Shown: piece after piece, positions 8,927 to 17,917 of the stretch
How positions within the stretch are numbered: the stretch's first letter is position 1
Layout: each line of letters starts with the position of its first letter
NCBI GenBank assembly: GCA_019747685.1
Contig: JAIEQN010000264.1
Coordinates: forward strand, 1 to 43,727
Origin: Gemmataceae bacterium
GTDB lineage: Bacteria; Planctomycetota; Planctomycetia; Gemmatales; Gemmataceae
Direction of reading: 5' to 3'
DNA: 43,727 bases
The notes under the pieces: model-generated
What the model saw: the letters and a program-made list of their open reading frames with translations, nothing else
What the model was told of the DNA's origin: nothing
The model's database searches: none
Made by a program: the position numbers and the translations under genes

Positions 8927-10263
8927 ATGCCATCTTCGCACCCGCTGCCCCCGCCGTGCCACTGGTTTTCCGCCCTCGGTCGGTTGCTCGACCACCGGTC
9001 CGGCCCGCGGCTCGGGTGGCTGCTCGTCGGGGCGATCCTGGCCCGGGGCCGCCGGACCGTCACCAGTTGGATCCGGGCCGCCGGCCTGAGCGACGAGTTC
9101 CGGCCGTGCTACACCACGGTGTCGGCCGCCGGGACGCGGACGAACCTGATCGCCGCCCGCCTGGCCCAGGAGGCCGTCAAGCCGCTGGTCGCCGACGCCG
9201 CCCGGCTCACCTTCGCGCTCGATGACACCCCGACGCCGCGGTACGGGCGGCACGTCCAAGGTGCCGGGGTGCATCACAACCCGGCACCCGGGCCGGCCGG
9301 CGGGCCGTTCGTGTACGGGCACGTGTGGGTCGTCCTCGGCCTCCTCGCCGCCCACCCGGCGTGGGGCGTCGTCGCCCTCCCGCTCCTGGCCCGGCTGTAC
9401 GTCCGGCGCAAGGACCTCCCCGGCATCGCCCCGAAGCACCGGCCGGCGTTCCGCACCAAGCTGGAGCTGGCCGTCGAGCTGGTGCGGTGGGCGAGGCTCT
9501 GGCTGGGGACGCCGGGCAAGCCGGTGTGGGTGGTGGCCGACGGGGCGTACGCCACCGCCCCGTTCCTCAAGCCCATGCGGGCGCTCGCCGTCACCGTGGT
9601 CAGCCGGCTGCGGAAGGACGCGAACCTGCGGACCGTCCCGCCGGCCCGATCGGGGTTGCGAGGCCGGCCACGGATCTACGGGGAGCACCGGATCGACCTT
9701 GGCCAAGCGGGGCGGGCAGCGCCGCGGGTGGGCGGCCGGGACGTTCGCCCTATACGTGAAGGCGACGGCCAAGCGGTACAAGACGTTCGTCGCCACCTGG
9801 CGGCCGGCCGGCGGGCGGGGCGGTCCGGGTGGTCCTGGTGGACGAGCCGAGGGGGTGGGCCGCGTTCTTCTGCACCGACACGGCCGCCACCGTGGCCGAC
9901 ATCCTCGGAGCCGTGGCCGCGAGGTTCAGCCTGGAGGTCACGTTCCGAGATCTGAAAGAAGTCGTCGGGGCGGGCCAGCAGCAGGTGCGGCGGGTGCGGG
10001 CGAGCGTCGGGGCGTTCCACGTCTGCCTGTGGACGTTCACCATGACCGAGGCATGGGCGTGGGGGCGGGACAAGGATGGGTTGGTCGGGCACCGTAGCGC
10101 GTCCCCGTGGGACGACGGGGCGCGGCGGCCGAGTCACGCGGACAAGCGGCGAGCGTGGCGGCGGGAACTCTTGGCCGAGCAAATCCACACGGTTCTACGT
10201 CCGGGGCTGACCGAGCAGGAAATCCAGGCCGCCGCGGAACGCTTGCTGGACCTCGCCGCGTGA
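8927..10263 (+). pseudogene. DDE-superfamily transposase, interrupted by two frameshifts
   Basis: Continuous homology-like reading MPSSHPLPPPCHWFSALGRLL...IDL / AKRGGQRRGWAAGTFALYVKATAKRYKTFVATWRP / VVLVDEPRGWAAFFCTDTAATVADILGAVAARFSLEVTFRDLKEVVGAGQQQVRR moves across three frames near 9700 and 9825. Confidence 0.8.
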
Positions 10264-10573
10264 TCGTGAGGAAGTCGCGGAAAGAGCAGGGCAAGTCCTT
10301 CCCCGTGAATTTCTGGGCGACGGGCAACAAGCGACGCCGATTTCCGTATAACTGCCAGACCGGCGGCATTACCGGTCAGCGACTCGCGCCTTTTGTTCGC
10401 CACATCGACGCCGATCCGTCCCGAGAGGTTAGCGGAGACGGCGTTGGCGTTGCCAGTCCGTGCCGTATCAACCGTTCACGAACGCCTGTGGACGTGACCA
10501 GCGTTGGCAGACGGCTGGAATGTTGTGGGTTTCTGCCGAGTAGTGATTTCCACGTCATCCAGAGTCTTCTCCC

Positions 10574-13060
10574 ATGCGTTCGCGTTTTCTGGCAACCGCC
10601 GTGGTACTCGCCGTCGGCGGGTTCCTCGGCTACGCAGCGGCCAGCGGCAAACTGGCGACCATGTTCGCCCAAGACAAGAAGGCCGCAGAACCTGCGGCCG
10701 ACCCGCCCGGCACCGTCCTGCCGGTCCCGGAACAGCCGTTCAAGGGCAAGATCGGCCGCACGGCCAAAGACTCCACGCCGGACTTCCCCAAGCCGCTGAC
10801 CGCACCCAAGGGCGCACCCAACGTTCTGCTCATCATGACCGACGATGTCGGTTTCGGTGCCGCGTCCACGTTCGGCGGGCCGATTCCCACGCCGAACTTC
10901 GACAAGCTGGCAAAGGCCGGGTTGCGGTTCAACAACCACCACACCACGGCGCTCTGCTCGCCGACGCGGGCGGCGCTCATCACCGGGCGGAACCACCACA
11001 CCTGTGCGTCCGGCGTCATCACGGAATTCGGCACGGGCTTCCCCGGCTACAACACGCTGCTGCCGAAGAGTTGCGGCACGGTCGCGGAGACCCTCAAGCA
11101 GAACGGCTACAACACGTCGTGGTTCGGTAAGAACCACAACGTTCCCGACTGGCAGTCGAGCCAGGCCGGTCCGTTCGACCTGTGGCCGACCGGGTTGGGC
11201 TTCGAGTACTTCTACGGCTTCATCGGCGGCGACACCGACCAGTGGCATCCGGCTCTGTTCGACGGCACCAAGCCCATCGAAGCACCGAACGACCCCAACT
11301 ACCACCTGGACGCCGACCTGGGGGACAAAGCCGTCGCGTGGATTCGGCAGCAGCATTCTCTCGCTCCGGATAAGTCGTTCTTCGCCTACTACTCGCCGGG
11401 CCTTTGCCACGCCCCGCACCACGCGCCGAAGGAGTGGATCGCGAAGTTCAAGGGCCAGTTCGACCAGGGCTGGGACAAGGTCCGCGAGGAAACGCTCGCC
11501 CGGCAGATCGCGCTCGGCGTCGTGCCCGCCGGCACCAAGCTGACCGCGCGGCCGAAGGAAATCCCGTCGTGGGAGTCGCGCAGCGCCGACGAAAAGAAAC
11601 TGTACGCCCACATGATGGAGGTGTACGCCGGGTGCCTCGCCTTCGCGGACCACAACATCGGCCGCGTCATCCAGGCGGTCGAGGACACCGGTGAACTCGA
11701 CAACACGATCATCATCTACCAGATGGGCGACAACGGGGCGAGCGGTGAGGGCACGCTGCAAGGGCTGTCCAACGAAGTCGGTGTGGCCGCGAACGGGGTC
11801 AAGGAAAGCCTCCCGTACCTCTTGTCCATCAAGGACGAACTCGGCGGCCCGCTGCACTACAACCACTACCCGGTTGGTTGGGCGCACGCGATGTGCTCGC
11901 CGTTCCAGTGGACCAAACAGGTCGCCTCGCACTTTGGCGGTACGGCCAACAACCTCGTCATCTCGTGGCCCAAACGCATCAAGAAGTCCGGCGAGGTTCG
12001 CTCACAGTTCAGCCACGTCATCGACATCGCGCCGACGATCCTCGAAGCCTGCGGGGTCAAGGAACCGACCATGGTCAATGGCGTGAAGCAGACGCCGATC
12101 GAAGGCACGAGCCTCGTTTACAGCTTCGATGACGCCAAGGCACCCACTCGCCGCCCGACGCAGTACTTCGAGATGTCCGGCAACCGCGCTATCTATCACG
12201 ATGGCTGGATGGCCAGCACCACGCCGCTGCGCCTGCCCTGGGCACCGCCGGCCCCCGGTGTTCCCAGCGCGGACCCGGATGACTTCAAGTGGGAGCTTTA
12301 CCACGTTTCGGAGGATTTCTCCCAGTCAAACAACGTCGCGGCTGCGAATCGCGCCAAGCTCAAGGAACTCCAGGCCGTCTTTGACGCCGAGGCGAAGAAG
12401 TACAACGTGTACCCGCTCGACGCGTCGTTCGCCGAGCGCGCTGACGTGTCCATCCGTCCGAGCCTGACACGCGGGCGCAGCACATTTACCTACTATCCAG
12501 GGACGATCCGCGTACCCGAAGGTGCGGCACCGGACTTGAAGAACAAGGACTTCACCATCACGGCGGAAGTCGAGATTCCGGAAGGTGGATCTGAAGGCGT
12601 GCTCGTCACGCAAGGCGGACGTTTCGGCGGCTGGGCGTTGCTCGTGCAGGACGGCAAGCCGGAATTCGATTACGCGTTCTCCAACCAGAAGGAGCACAAG
12701 TACCGGGTCGCCGCGAAGGACAAGCTGGCCCCAGGCAAGCACACCATCAAGTTCGACTTCAAGTACGACGGTCCCGGCTACGGCAAGAGCGGCACCGGCA
12801 CGCTCTCCGTGGACGGCAAGGAAGTCGCAACGGGCAAGATCGAGCGCACCATTCCCGTCCGCTTCTCGCTCGATGAGACGCTCGACATCGGCATGGACAC
12901 CGGCACGCCGGTTGTGGAGGACTACGTGAAGAAGATGCCGTTCAAGTTCACGGGCACGCTCAAGAAGGTCGTGATCGACCTCGGGAAGAGCGGCCTCGGG
13001 TTCAACGACGAAAAGAAGCTCAAGGAACTTGAGGACAAGGCACTCCGAGCCGTTGAGTAG
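10574..13060 (+). CDS. Arylsulfatase (type I, formylglycine-dependent) with C-terminal extension
   Basis: [26 protein letters not shown] (C-x-P-x-R), KNHNVPDW; N-terminal signal/anchor. Confidence 0.95.
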   Translation: MRSRFLATAVVLAVGGFLGYAAASGKLATMFAQDKKAAEPAADPPGTVLPVPEQPFKGKIGRTAKDSTPDFPKPLTAPKGAPNVLLIMTDDVGFGAASTFGGPIPTPNFDKLAKAGLRFNNHHTTALCSPTRAALITGRNHHTCASGVITEFGTGFPGYNTLLPKSCGTVAETLKQNGYNTSWFGKNHNVPDWQSSQAGPFDLWPTGLGFEYFYGFIGGDTDQWHPALFDGTKPIEAPNDPNYHLDADLGDKAVAWIRQQHSLAPDKSFFAYYSPGLCHAPHHAPKEWIAKFKGQFDQGWDKVREETLARQIALGVVPAGTKLTARPKEIPSWESRSADEKKLYAHMMEVYAGCLAFADHNIGRVIQAVEDTGELDNTIIIYQMGDNGASGEGTLQGLSNEVGVAANGVKESLPYLLSIKDELGGPLHYNHYPVGWAHAMCSPFQWTKQVASHFGGTANNLVISWPKRIKKSGEVRSQFSHVIDIAPTILEACGVKEPTMVNGVKQTPIEGTSLVYSFDDAKAPTRRPTQYFEMSGNRAIYHDGWMASTTPLRLPWAPPAPGVPSADPDDFKWELYHVSEDFSQSNNVAAANRAKLKELQAVFDAEAKKYNVYPLDASFAERADVSIRPSLTRGRSTFTYYPGTIRVPEGAAPDLKNKDFTITAEVEIPEGGSEGVLVTQGGRFGGWALLVQDGKPEFDYAFSNQKEHKYRVAAKDKLAPGKHTIKFDFKYDGPGYGKSGTGTLSVDGKEVATGKIERTIPVRFSLDETLDIGMDTGTPVVEDYVKKMPFKFTGTLKKVVIDLGKSGLGFNDEKKLKELEDKALRAVE

Positions 13061-13075
13061 CCACCATTCCGCGAC

Positions 13076-13110
13076 AACGCCGCGCGACGGACGAACCGTC
13101 GCGCGGCGTT
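13076..13110 (+). terminator. Strong GC hairpin after the first sulfatase
   Basis: 15-bp perfect stem AACGCCGCGCGACGG / CCGTCGCGCGGCGTT, 5-nt loop, 15 bp after the stop codon. Confidence 0.75.
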
Positions 13111-13191
13111 GCTTGCTTCCGGTGCGTGACGACGGAGGATCTGTGGGAGAAACGTTACTGTAACCCGTTACCTCTTGGAGAAGTGTCCACC

Positions 13192-14766
13192 ATGTTCAGA
13201 AGCACCAAACTCTTGGCCGTGGCCTTCCTGGGCCTGGGTGTGGCACTCGGGTACGCCGCTGCAATCGGCAAGTTGAATCCGTTCCAGAAGGCAGAGGCGA
13301 CGCCAGCGGTGGGCGATCTAATCAGCCCTCCCCGCACATGCTGCGACGGAACCGACAAGGCGACGCCGGTCGTAGCGATCAATGCTCATGATGCGAGAGT
13401 GCCCGCCGAACAGAAGGAGGGTAAGAAGCCAAACATCGTCTTCATCTTGATGGACAATCTCGGCTACGGCGAAGTCGGCTGCTACGGGGGCGGCATCCTT
13501 CGCGGCGCGCCAACGCCCCGCATCGACAAACTCGCCGCCGAGGGGACGCGCCTCCTTAACTTCAACGTCGAAGCACAATGCACCCCCAGCCGCTCGGCGA
13601 TCATGACCGGGCGGTACGCCATCCGTAGCGGAACGCATTCCGTTCCATTCCCAGGACAGGCGGACGGGCTGACGCAGTGGGAAGTCACTCTCGCCGAACT
13701 GCTCTCCGGTCGAGGCTATGCCACGGCTCATTACGGCAAGTGGCACCTCGGCAGCGAGGAAGGCCGCCTGCCGACCAACCAGGGCTTCGATGAGTGGTAC
13801 GGCATTCCCCGCACAACGGACGAATCGATGTGGCCGAGCCGACCCGGATTCAAGGAGTCCGGGGTCAAACCGGAACAAATCATGGAGGGACGCAAGGGGG
13901 AAAAGAGCAAGGAATTGAAAGTCTACGACCTGGCCCAACGCCGGCTCATCGACGCGGAAGTCACGCGGCGGACGATTGACTTCATGGGGCGGAGCGTGAA
14001 AGCGGGCAAGCCGTTCTACGCGTATGTCTGCATGACACAGCCACACATTCCGGTCCTGCCTCACCCGGACTTCGCGGGCAAGACCGGCTTCGGCAACTTC
14101 CCCGACGTGCTGGCCGAGATGGACCACCGTGTTGGCCAGTTGCTCGACGCCGTGGACGAGTTGAAGATCCGCGACGACACAATATTCGTATTCACCAGCG
14201 ACAACGGTCCCGACCCCAGCTATCCGAGCCAGGGAAGTTCGGGTCCGTGGCGGGGTTACTACTTCACGCATATGGAGGGATCGCTCCGCACCCCCTTCAT
14301 CATCCGCTGGCCCGGCAAGGTGCCGGCGGGACGGGTGAGCAACGAGATCGTACACGAGTTGGACACGTTCACGACGTTCGCCAAGATCGCGGGCGCGGAC
14401 GTACCGCAGGACCGCCCGATTGATGGCGTGGATCAGACGGACTTTCTCCTGGGCAAGAAGGAGAAGTCAAACCGGGAGGGCGTACTCGCCTTCTGCGCGG
14501 ATCGGCTTCAGGGTGTGAAGTGGCGGAACTGGAAGATGCACCTGTATGACGAGCAGCGGGACTGGCACACGCCTCCGCTGAAACTCGGTACGCCGAAGCT
14601 GTTCAACCTCATCACCGATCCGAAAGAGGAATACACCCAGACGTTCATCGAGAACACCTGGGCCATCACGCCCATGACGAAGTTGATCGCGGAGTTCGAG
14701 GCAAGCGCGAAAAAATCCCCGCTCATTGCTCCCGGCACGCCAGACCCTTACGCGCCACCCAAGTGA
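13192..14766 (+). CDS. Arylsulfatase (type I)
   Basis: PNIVFILMDNLGYGEVGCYGGG, CTPSRSAIMTGR, GKWHLG, FTSDNGPD; N-terminus resembles that of the upstream sulfatase (LGYAAA-GKL). Confidence 0.95.
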   Translation: MFRSTKLLAVAFLGLGVALGYAAAIGKLNPFQKAEATPAVGDLISPPRTCCDGTDKATPVVAINAHDARVPAEQKEGKKPNIVFILMDNLGYGEVGCYGGGILRGAPTPRIDKLAAEGTRLLNFNVEAQCTPSRSAIMTGRYAIRSGTHSVPFPGQADGLTQWEVTLAELLSGRGYATAHYGKWHLGSEEGRLPTNQGFDEWYGIPRTTDESMWPSRPGFKESGVKPEQIMEGRKGEKSKELKVYDLAQRRLIDAEVTRRTIDFMGRSVKAGKPFYAYVCMTQPHIPVLPHPDFAGKTGFGNFPDVLAEMDHRVGQLLDAVDELKIRDDTIFVFTSDNGPDPSYPSQGSSGPWRGYYFTHMEGSLRTPFIIRWPGKVPAGRVSNEIVHELDTFTTFAKIAGADVPQDRPIDGVDQTDFLLGKKEKSNREGVLAFCADRLQGVKWRNWKMHLYDEQRDWHTPPLKLGTPKLFNLITDPKEEYTQTFIENTWAITPMTKLIAEFEASAKKSPLIAPGTPDPYAPPK

Positions 14767-14825
14767 CGGTTGCGCTCGTCGGCGCGACCTACGACAGGGG
14801 ACGCCGAGGATCGACCTGACAACCG

Positions 14826-16253
14826 TCAGAAGTCGATCTTCGCCCGAAGCCCGAAGAGGAGCGATGTGGTCGCCCGGTCGCGGAACGGAGTTATCACCTG
14901 GAGGTCTGGAGTGATCTGGCACCACGGTGTCACCGCCACGTTGTAGTACGCTTCAACCCCGTGCTCATCGCGCAGCGGTAGGAGTCGGGGGGCGGCGCTC
15001 TTCAACGTCTCGTTCACCCCCAGGTAGAAGTAGCCAACCCCGAACGAGTCCAGTTTCCGGCTGGGAATCGGACTTGCCCCGCTGAACCCGGCGCTGGCAA
15101 ACCACCGGATCGGGCTGGGGCTGGTATCCGCGATCCCGAGGTTCCCGAACACCCCCCACATCCGCTTGGGGTCGTTCGGTGAGACGTACACTGCCTGATC
15201 GAAGTTATACGCCAGGCACCACGACCCGGTTTCTCGACCTGTTCGAACCACCAGTCCTTGCAGTGGGTCGAGGTAGGCGGAAGGCGTAAGGTCCGAATAC
15301 GTCCCGCTGCTGTAGGTTCCCGAGATCCCCTGGTGACCGGGTAGCCCGAAGAACTTGGTGGGGAGGTTCGCCTGCGCGAAGATCGTCACGCCGTTGTCGA
15401 AGAACGTGTCGAACCCGCTCACGGTCGGCGTGTTGTTGGTGTCGAACACGGCCACCGCGAACAGGGGTTCCATGTTCTTGAGGTATGCGAACCCAGCTCC
15501 ATATGTCGAGTACGGCACGGTGCGGGCGTAAACCGGGTTGAACATCATCGCGGTGTTTTGAAACCCGGTCAGCCCACCTGCTCCTGTGAGCGGTTGCTTG
15601 AAGTCATCGAGGGTGTTGATCTTCCCAGCGTAGACCAGCATGTCCTCGGACAAGAACTGAGTAAACTTGACGCCGGTCAGGGCGGTGATCGACCCGTTTG
15701 GCTGTGGCACTGCCAGCATGAGGTTCACCGGCATCAGCGCCCCGGTGAGGGAGTTGGCCGACTGTCCGTATCGGGTTTCCCCGTGCAGGGTGACGAATGA
15801 CCCCTTCCACAACCCGAGCTTCTCCCCGTCCACGTTCAAGAAGTAGTCGTTACGCCCGCCGTAGGGGAATGCCTGCTCAAGACCTCCGCTGGTCACACCC
15901 TGATAGAACTGGGTGGTACTTACGTCGAGGGTGATGCCGTGGTCCCGCAGACAGGATCTCGCCCCGAGCCAGTCCCCGGTCAGCTTCGTCCGCTGCATGA
16001 ACGGACCGCCGAAGGGTGGCGGGGCCGGAGGAGTGGGCGGTGCTTCAGCCAGCGGACACGCGCTCGTCGGCGCGGTCAGTCGGTCAATGGCAGTGGACCC
16101 CGGCAGTGGTTGGTCCATCGGACTCGTTGACGTGAGCGGCATCTCGGTTTGCGATGTTGCAGGCGGTTGCGCCTGGGCGGTCGTGGCGATGGTCGCGGCG
16201 ATGACGAGAAGGCAGCAGCGGCCAGTGCAGAGTCTGATTGAGGAAGATGGCAT
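14826..16253 (-). CDS. Carbohydrate-selective porin, OprB family
   Basis: Signal peptide LLVIAATIATTAQA; LTGDWLGARSCLRDHGITLDVSTTQFYQGVTSGG...NVDGEKLGLWKGSFVTLHGETRYG; C-terminal F. Confidence 0.85.
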   Translation of the reverse strand: MPSSSIRLCTGRCCLLVIAATIATTAQAQPPATSQTEMPLTSTSPMDQPLPGSTAIDRLTAPTSACPLAEAPPTPPAPPPFGGPFMQRTKLTGDWLGARSCLRDHGITLDVSTTQFYQGVTSGGLEQAFPYGGRNDYFLNVDGEKLGLWKGSFVTLHGETRYGQSANSLTGALMPVNLMLAVPQPNGSITALTGVKFTQFLSEDMLVYAGKINTLDDFKQPLTGAGGLTGFQNTAMMFNPVYARTVPYSTYGAGFAYLKNMEPLFAVAVFDTNNTPTVSGFDTFFDNGVTIFAQANLPTKFFGLPGHQGISGTYSSGTYSDLTPSAYLDPLQGLVVRTGRETGSWCLAYNFDQAVYVSPNDPKRMWGVFGNLGIADTSPSPIRWFASAGFSGASPIPSRKLDSFGVGYFYLGVNETLKSAAPRLLPLRDEHGVEAYYNVAVTPWCQITPDLQVITPFRDRATTSLLFGLRAKIDF

Positions 16254-16487
16254 CACAGTCTCCGGGCCGTGCGAAACCCTGACGGCCCACATGTGAGCGG
16301 TCATCGACGGATGATCGACAGGAGGGCGTTGAGGGATAGTTCGGTCACACCGAGGAGGTGGTGGAAGCCGATATTCTCCCCTGACCGGAAATGGCGATTG
16401 TTGGGGGCATCTTCGGCGTCACCACCGTTAAAGACCGAACAGCTTCTCATAGGTGACCTGCCCCCGCGGATGGAGCCAACTCAAATG

Positions 16488-17378
16488 TCAGGGGCCGCTG
16501 TCAGACCGACCGGCCGCGGCCGGTTCGGGTGGTGGGACCAGGACGACCTCCGGGGCCGGCGGGCGGTAGCCCAGGGCGCTGTGCGGGCGGACCCCGTTGT
16601 ACCCCCGCCGCCACCGCTCGGTCAGCACCTTCGCCTCCAGTAGGGTGTCGAACAGCTCGGGGTTGAGCAGCTCGTCCCGAACCTTCCCGTTGAAGCTCTC
16701 GACGTACCCGTTCTCCCACGGGCTGCCCGGGGCGATGAACAGCGTCTGGACCCCGACCGTCCCCAACCACCCTCGGACCGCCCGGGCGGTGAACTCCGGC
16801 CCGTTGTCCGACCGCAGGTGCTCGGGCGGGCCGCGGTCGGCGAACAGGTCGCACAGCCGGTGCAGTACGTCGTCCGCCGTGATCCGCCGGGCCACGTCGA
16901 TGGCCAGGCACTCCCGGGTGTGCTCGTCGATCACCGTCAGCAGCCGGAAGGCCCGCCCGTCGGCCGTCCGGGCCGTCACGAAGTCGTAGCTCCACACGTG
17001 GTTCGGGTGGGCCGGGCGGAGCCGCACGCACGACCCGTCGTCGAGCCACAGCCGCCGCCGCTTCGGCTGCCGCTTGGGCACCTTGAGCCCCTCCCGCCGC
17101 CACAGCCGCTCGACCCGCTTGTGGTTCACGGCGAACCCCTCGGCCCTCAGCAGGGCCGCCACCCGCCGGTACCCGTACCGCCCGTACTCGGTGGCCAGCT
17201 CGACCATCCGCCGGACCAGGGCCGGCTCGTCGGACGGGACGTGGGCCTCCCGCCGCTGGGTGGACCGCGGCTGCCCCAGGACCCGGCACGCCCGGCGCTC
17301 GGACACCACCCCGCGGCCGAGCGCGTCCCGCACGTGCTCGACGGCCGCCGTCCGCTTGGCCGGGCTCAGAAGTTTCCC
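16488..17378 (-). CDS. IS3-family transposase OrfB (rve/DDE domain), expressed by -1 frameshift from OrfA
   Basis: YGYRRVAALLRAEGFAVNHKRVERLWRREGLKVP, HPNHVWSYDFVTART, DNGPEFTARAVRGWL, SPWENGYVESFNGKVRDELLN, YNGVRPHSALGYRPP. Confidence 0.92.
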   Translation of the reverse strand, partial: GKLLSPAKRTAAVEHVRDALGRGVVSERRACRVLGQPRSTQRREAHVPSDEPALVRRMVELATEYGRYGYRRVAALLRAEGFAVNHKRVERLWRREGLKVPKRQPKRRRLWLDDGSCVRLRPAHPNHVWSYDFVTARTADGRAFRLLTVIDEHTRECLAIDVARRITADDVLHRLCDLFADRGPPEHLRSDNGPEFTARAVRGWLGTVGVQTLFIAPGSPWENGYVESFNGKVRDELLNPELFDTLLEAKVLTERWRRGYNGVRPHSALGYRPPAPEVVLVPPPEPAAAGRSDSGP

Positions 17379-17641
17379 GCGGCGGCCTCCCGCAGGATGG
17401 CCTTGTCCAGCTCGGCCTCGGCCACCAGCCGCTTCAGCCGGGCGTTCTCCCGCTCCAGTTCCTTCAGCCGCTTGGCCTGGTCGGTCCGGATGCCTCCGTA
17501 CTCCTTCCGCCACCGGTAGTACGTCTGCTCGCTGACCCCGAGCTTGCGGCACGCCTGGGGGACGGACTGGCCGCCGGCCAGCTCGACCTCGGCCTGGCGG
17601 AGGAGGTGGATGATCTGCTCGGGGGTGCGGTGCTTCGCCAT
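17366..17641 (-). CDS. IS3-family transposase OrfA (HTH + leucine zipper)
   Basis: PEQIIHLLRQAEVELAGGQSVPQACRKLGVSEQTYYRWRKEYGG...RLKELERENARLKRLVAEAELDKAILREA. Confidence 0.93.
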   Translation of the reverse strand: MAKHRTPEQIIHLLRQAEVELAGGQSVPQACRKLGVSEQTYYRWRKEYGGIRTDQAKRLKELERENARLKRLVAEAELDKAILREAAAGNF

Positions 17642-17917
17642 CGGATGCCCTCGCTGATGGAGTCCCGACGGCCCTATTCTCTCGGGGCCGCTGGACTCGG
17701 TTCAGGGGGCAAGGTCAAAGGGATGTGTTGCCCACGACGGGACCGTCCTGCTCCACAAGTACAACATTCCGGTTCCCACCCGAGTGCCGGCCGGCGCTCG
17801 GGGTCACGTTACCCGGCATCCTGACAAATAGGATACCCGCCGATTCGGGGTCATGGATTCGCGGCGAAACGCTCGCTCGCTTCGCCGCCTTGAAAAGCAC
17901 GGGTCGAGGGAGGCTTG

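Larger units (their letters stand above)
8478..10295 (+). mobile_element. IS element, DDE transposase, with 27-bp imperfect terminal inverted repeats and an extra antisense ORF
   Basis: CTTGTCCTGCACTTTCCGCGACTTCAT (8478-8504) versus reverse complement of 10269-10295 CTTGCCCTGCTCTTTCCGCGACTTCCT, 24/27 identical; transposase between. Confidence 0.65.
16454..17717 (-). mobile_element. IS3-family insertion sequence
   Basis: OrfA/OrfB arrangement with imperfect ends TGACCTGCCCCC... / reverse complement TGACCTTGCCCCC... Confidence 0.8.

Noticed and set aside
16488-17696. Direct repeat GGGGCCGCTG at 16491 and 17684 near the IS3 ends
   Set aside because: In direct rather than inverted orientation and internal to the better-supported TGACCT...AGGTCA ends; probably coincidental in GC-rich sequence.
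16448-17722. Target-site duplication of the IS3 element
   Set aside because: Flanks (…ATAGG and AAGGG…) are not an exact 3-4 bp duplication with the ends chosen, so no TSD is claimed.
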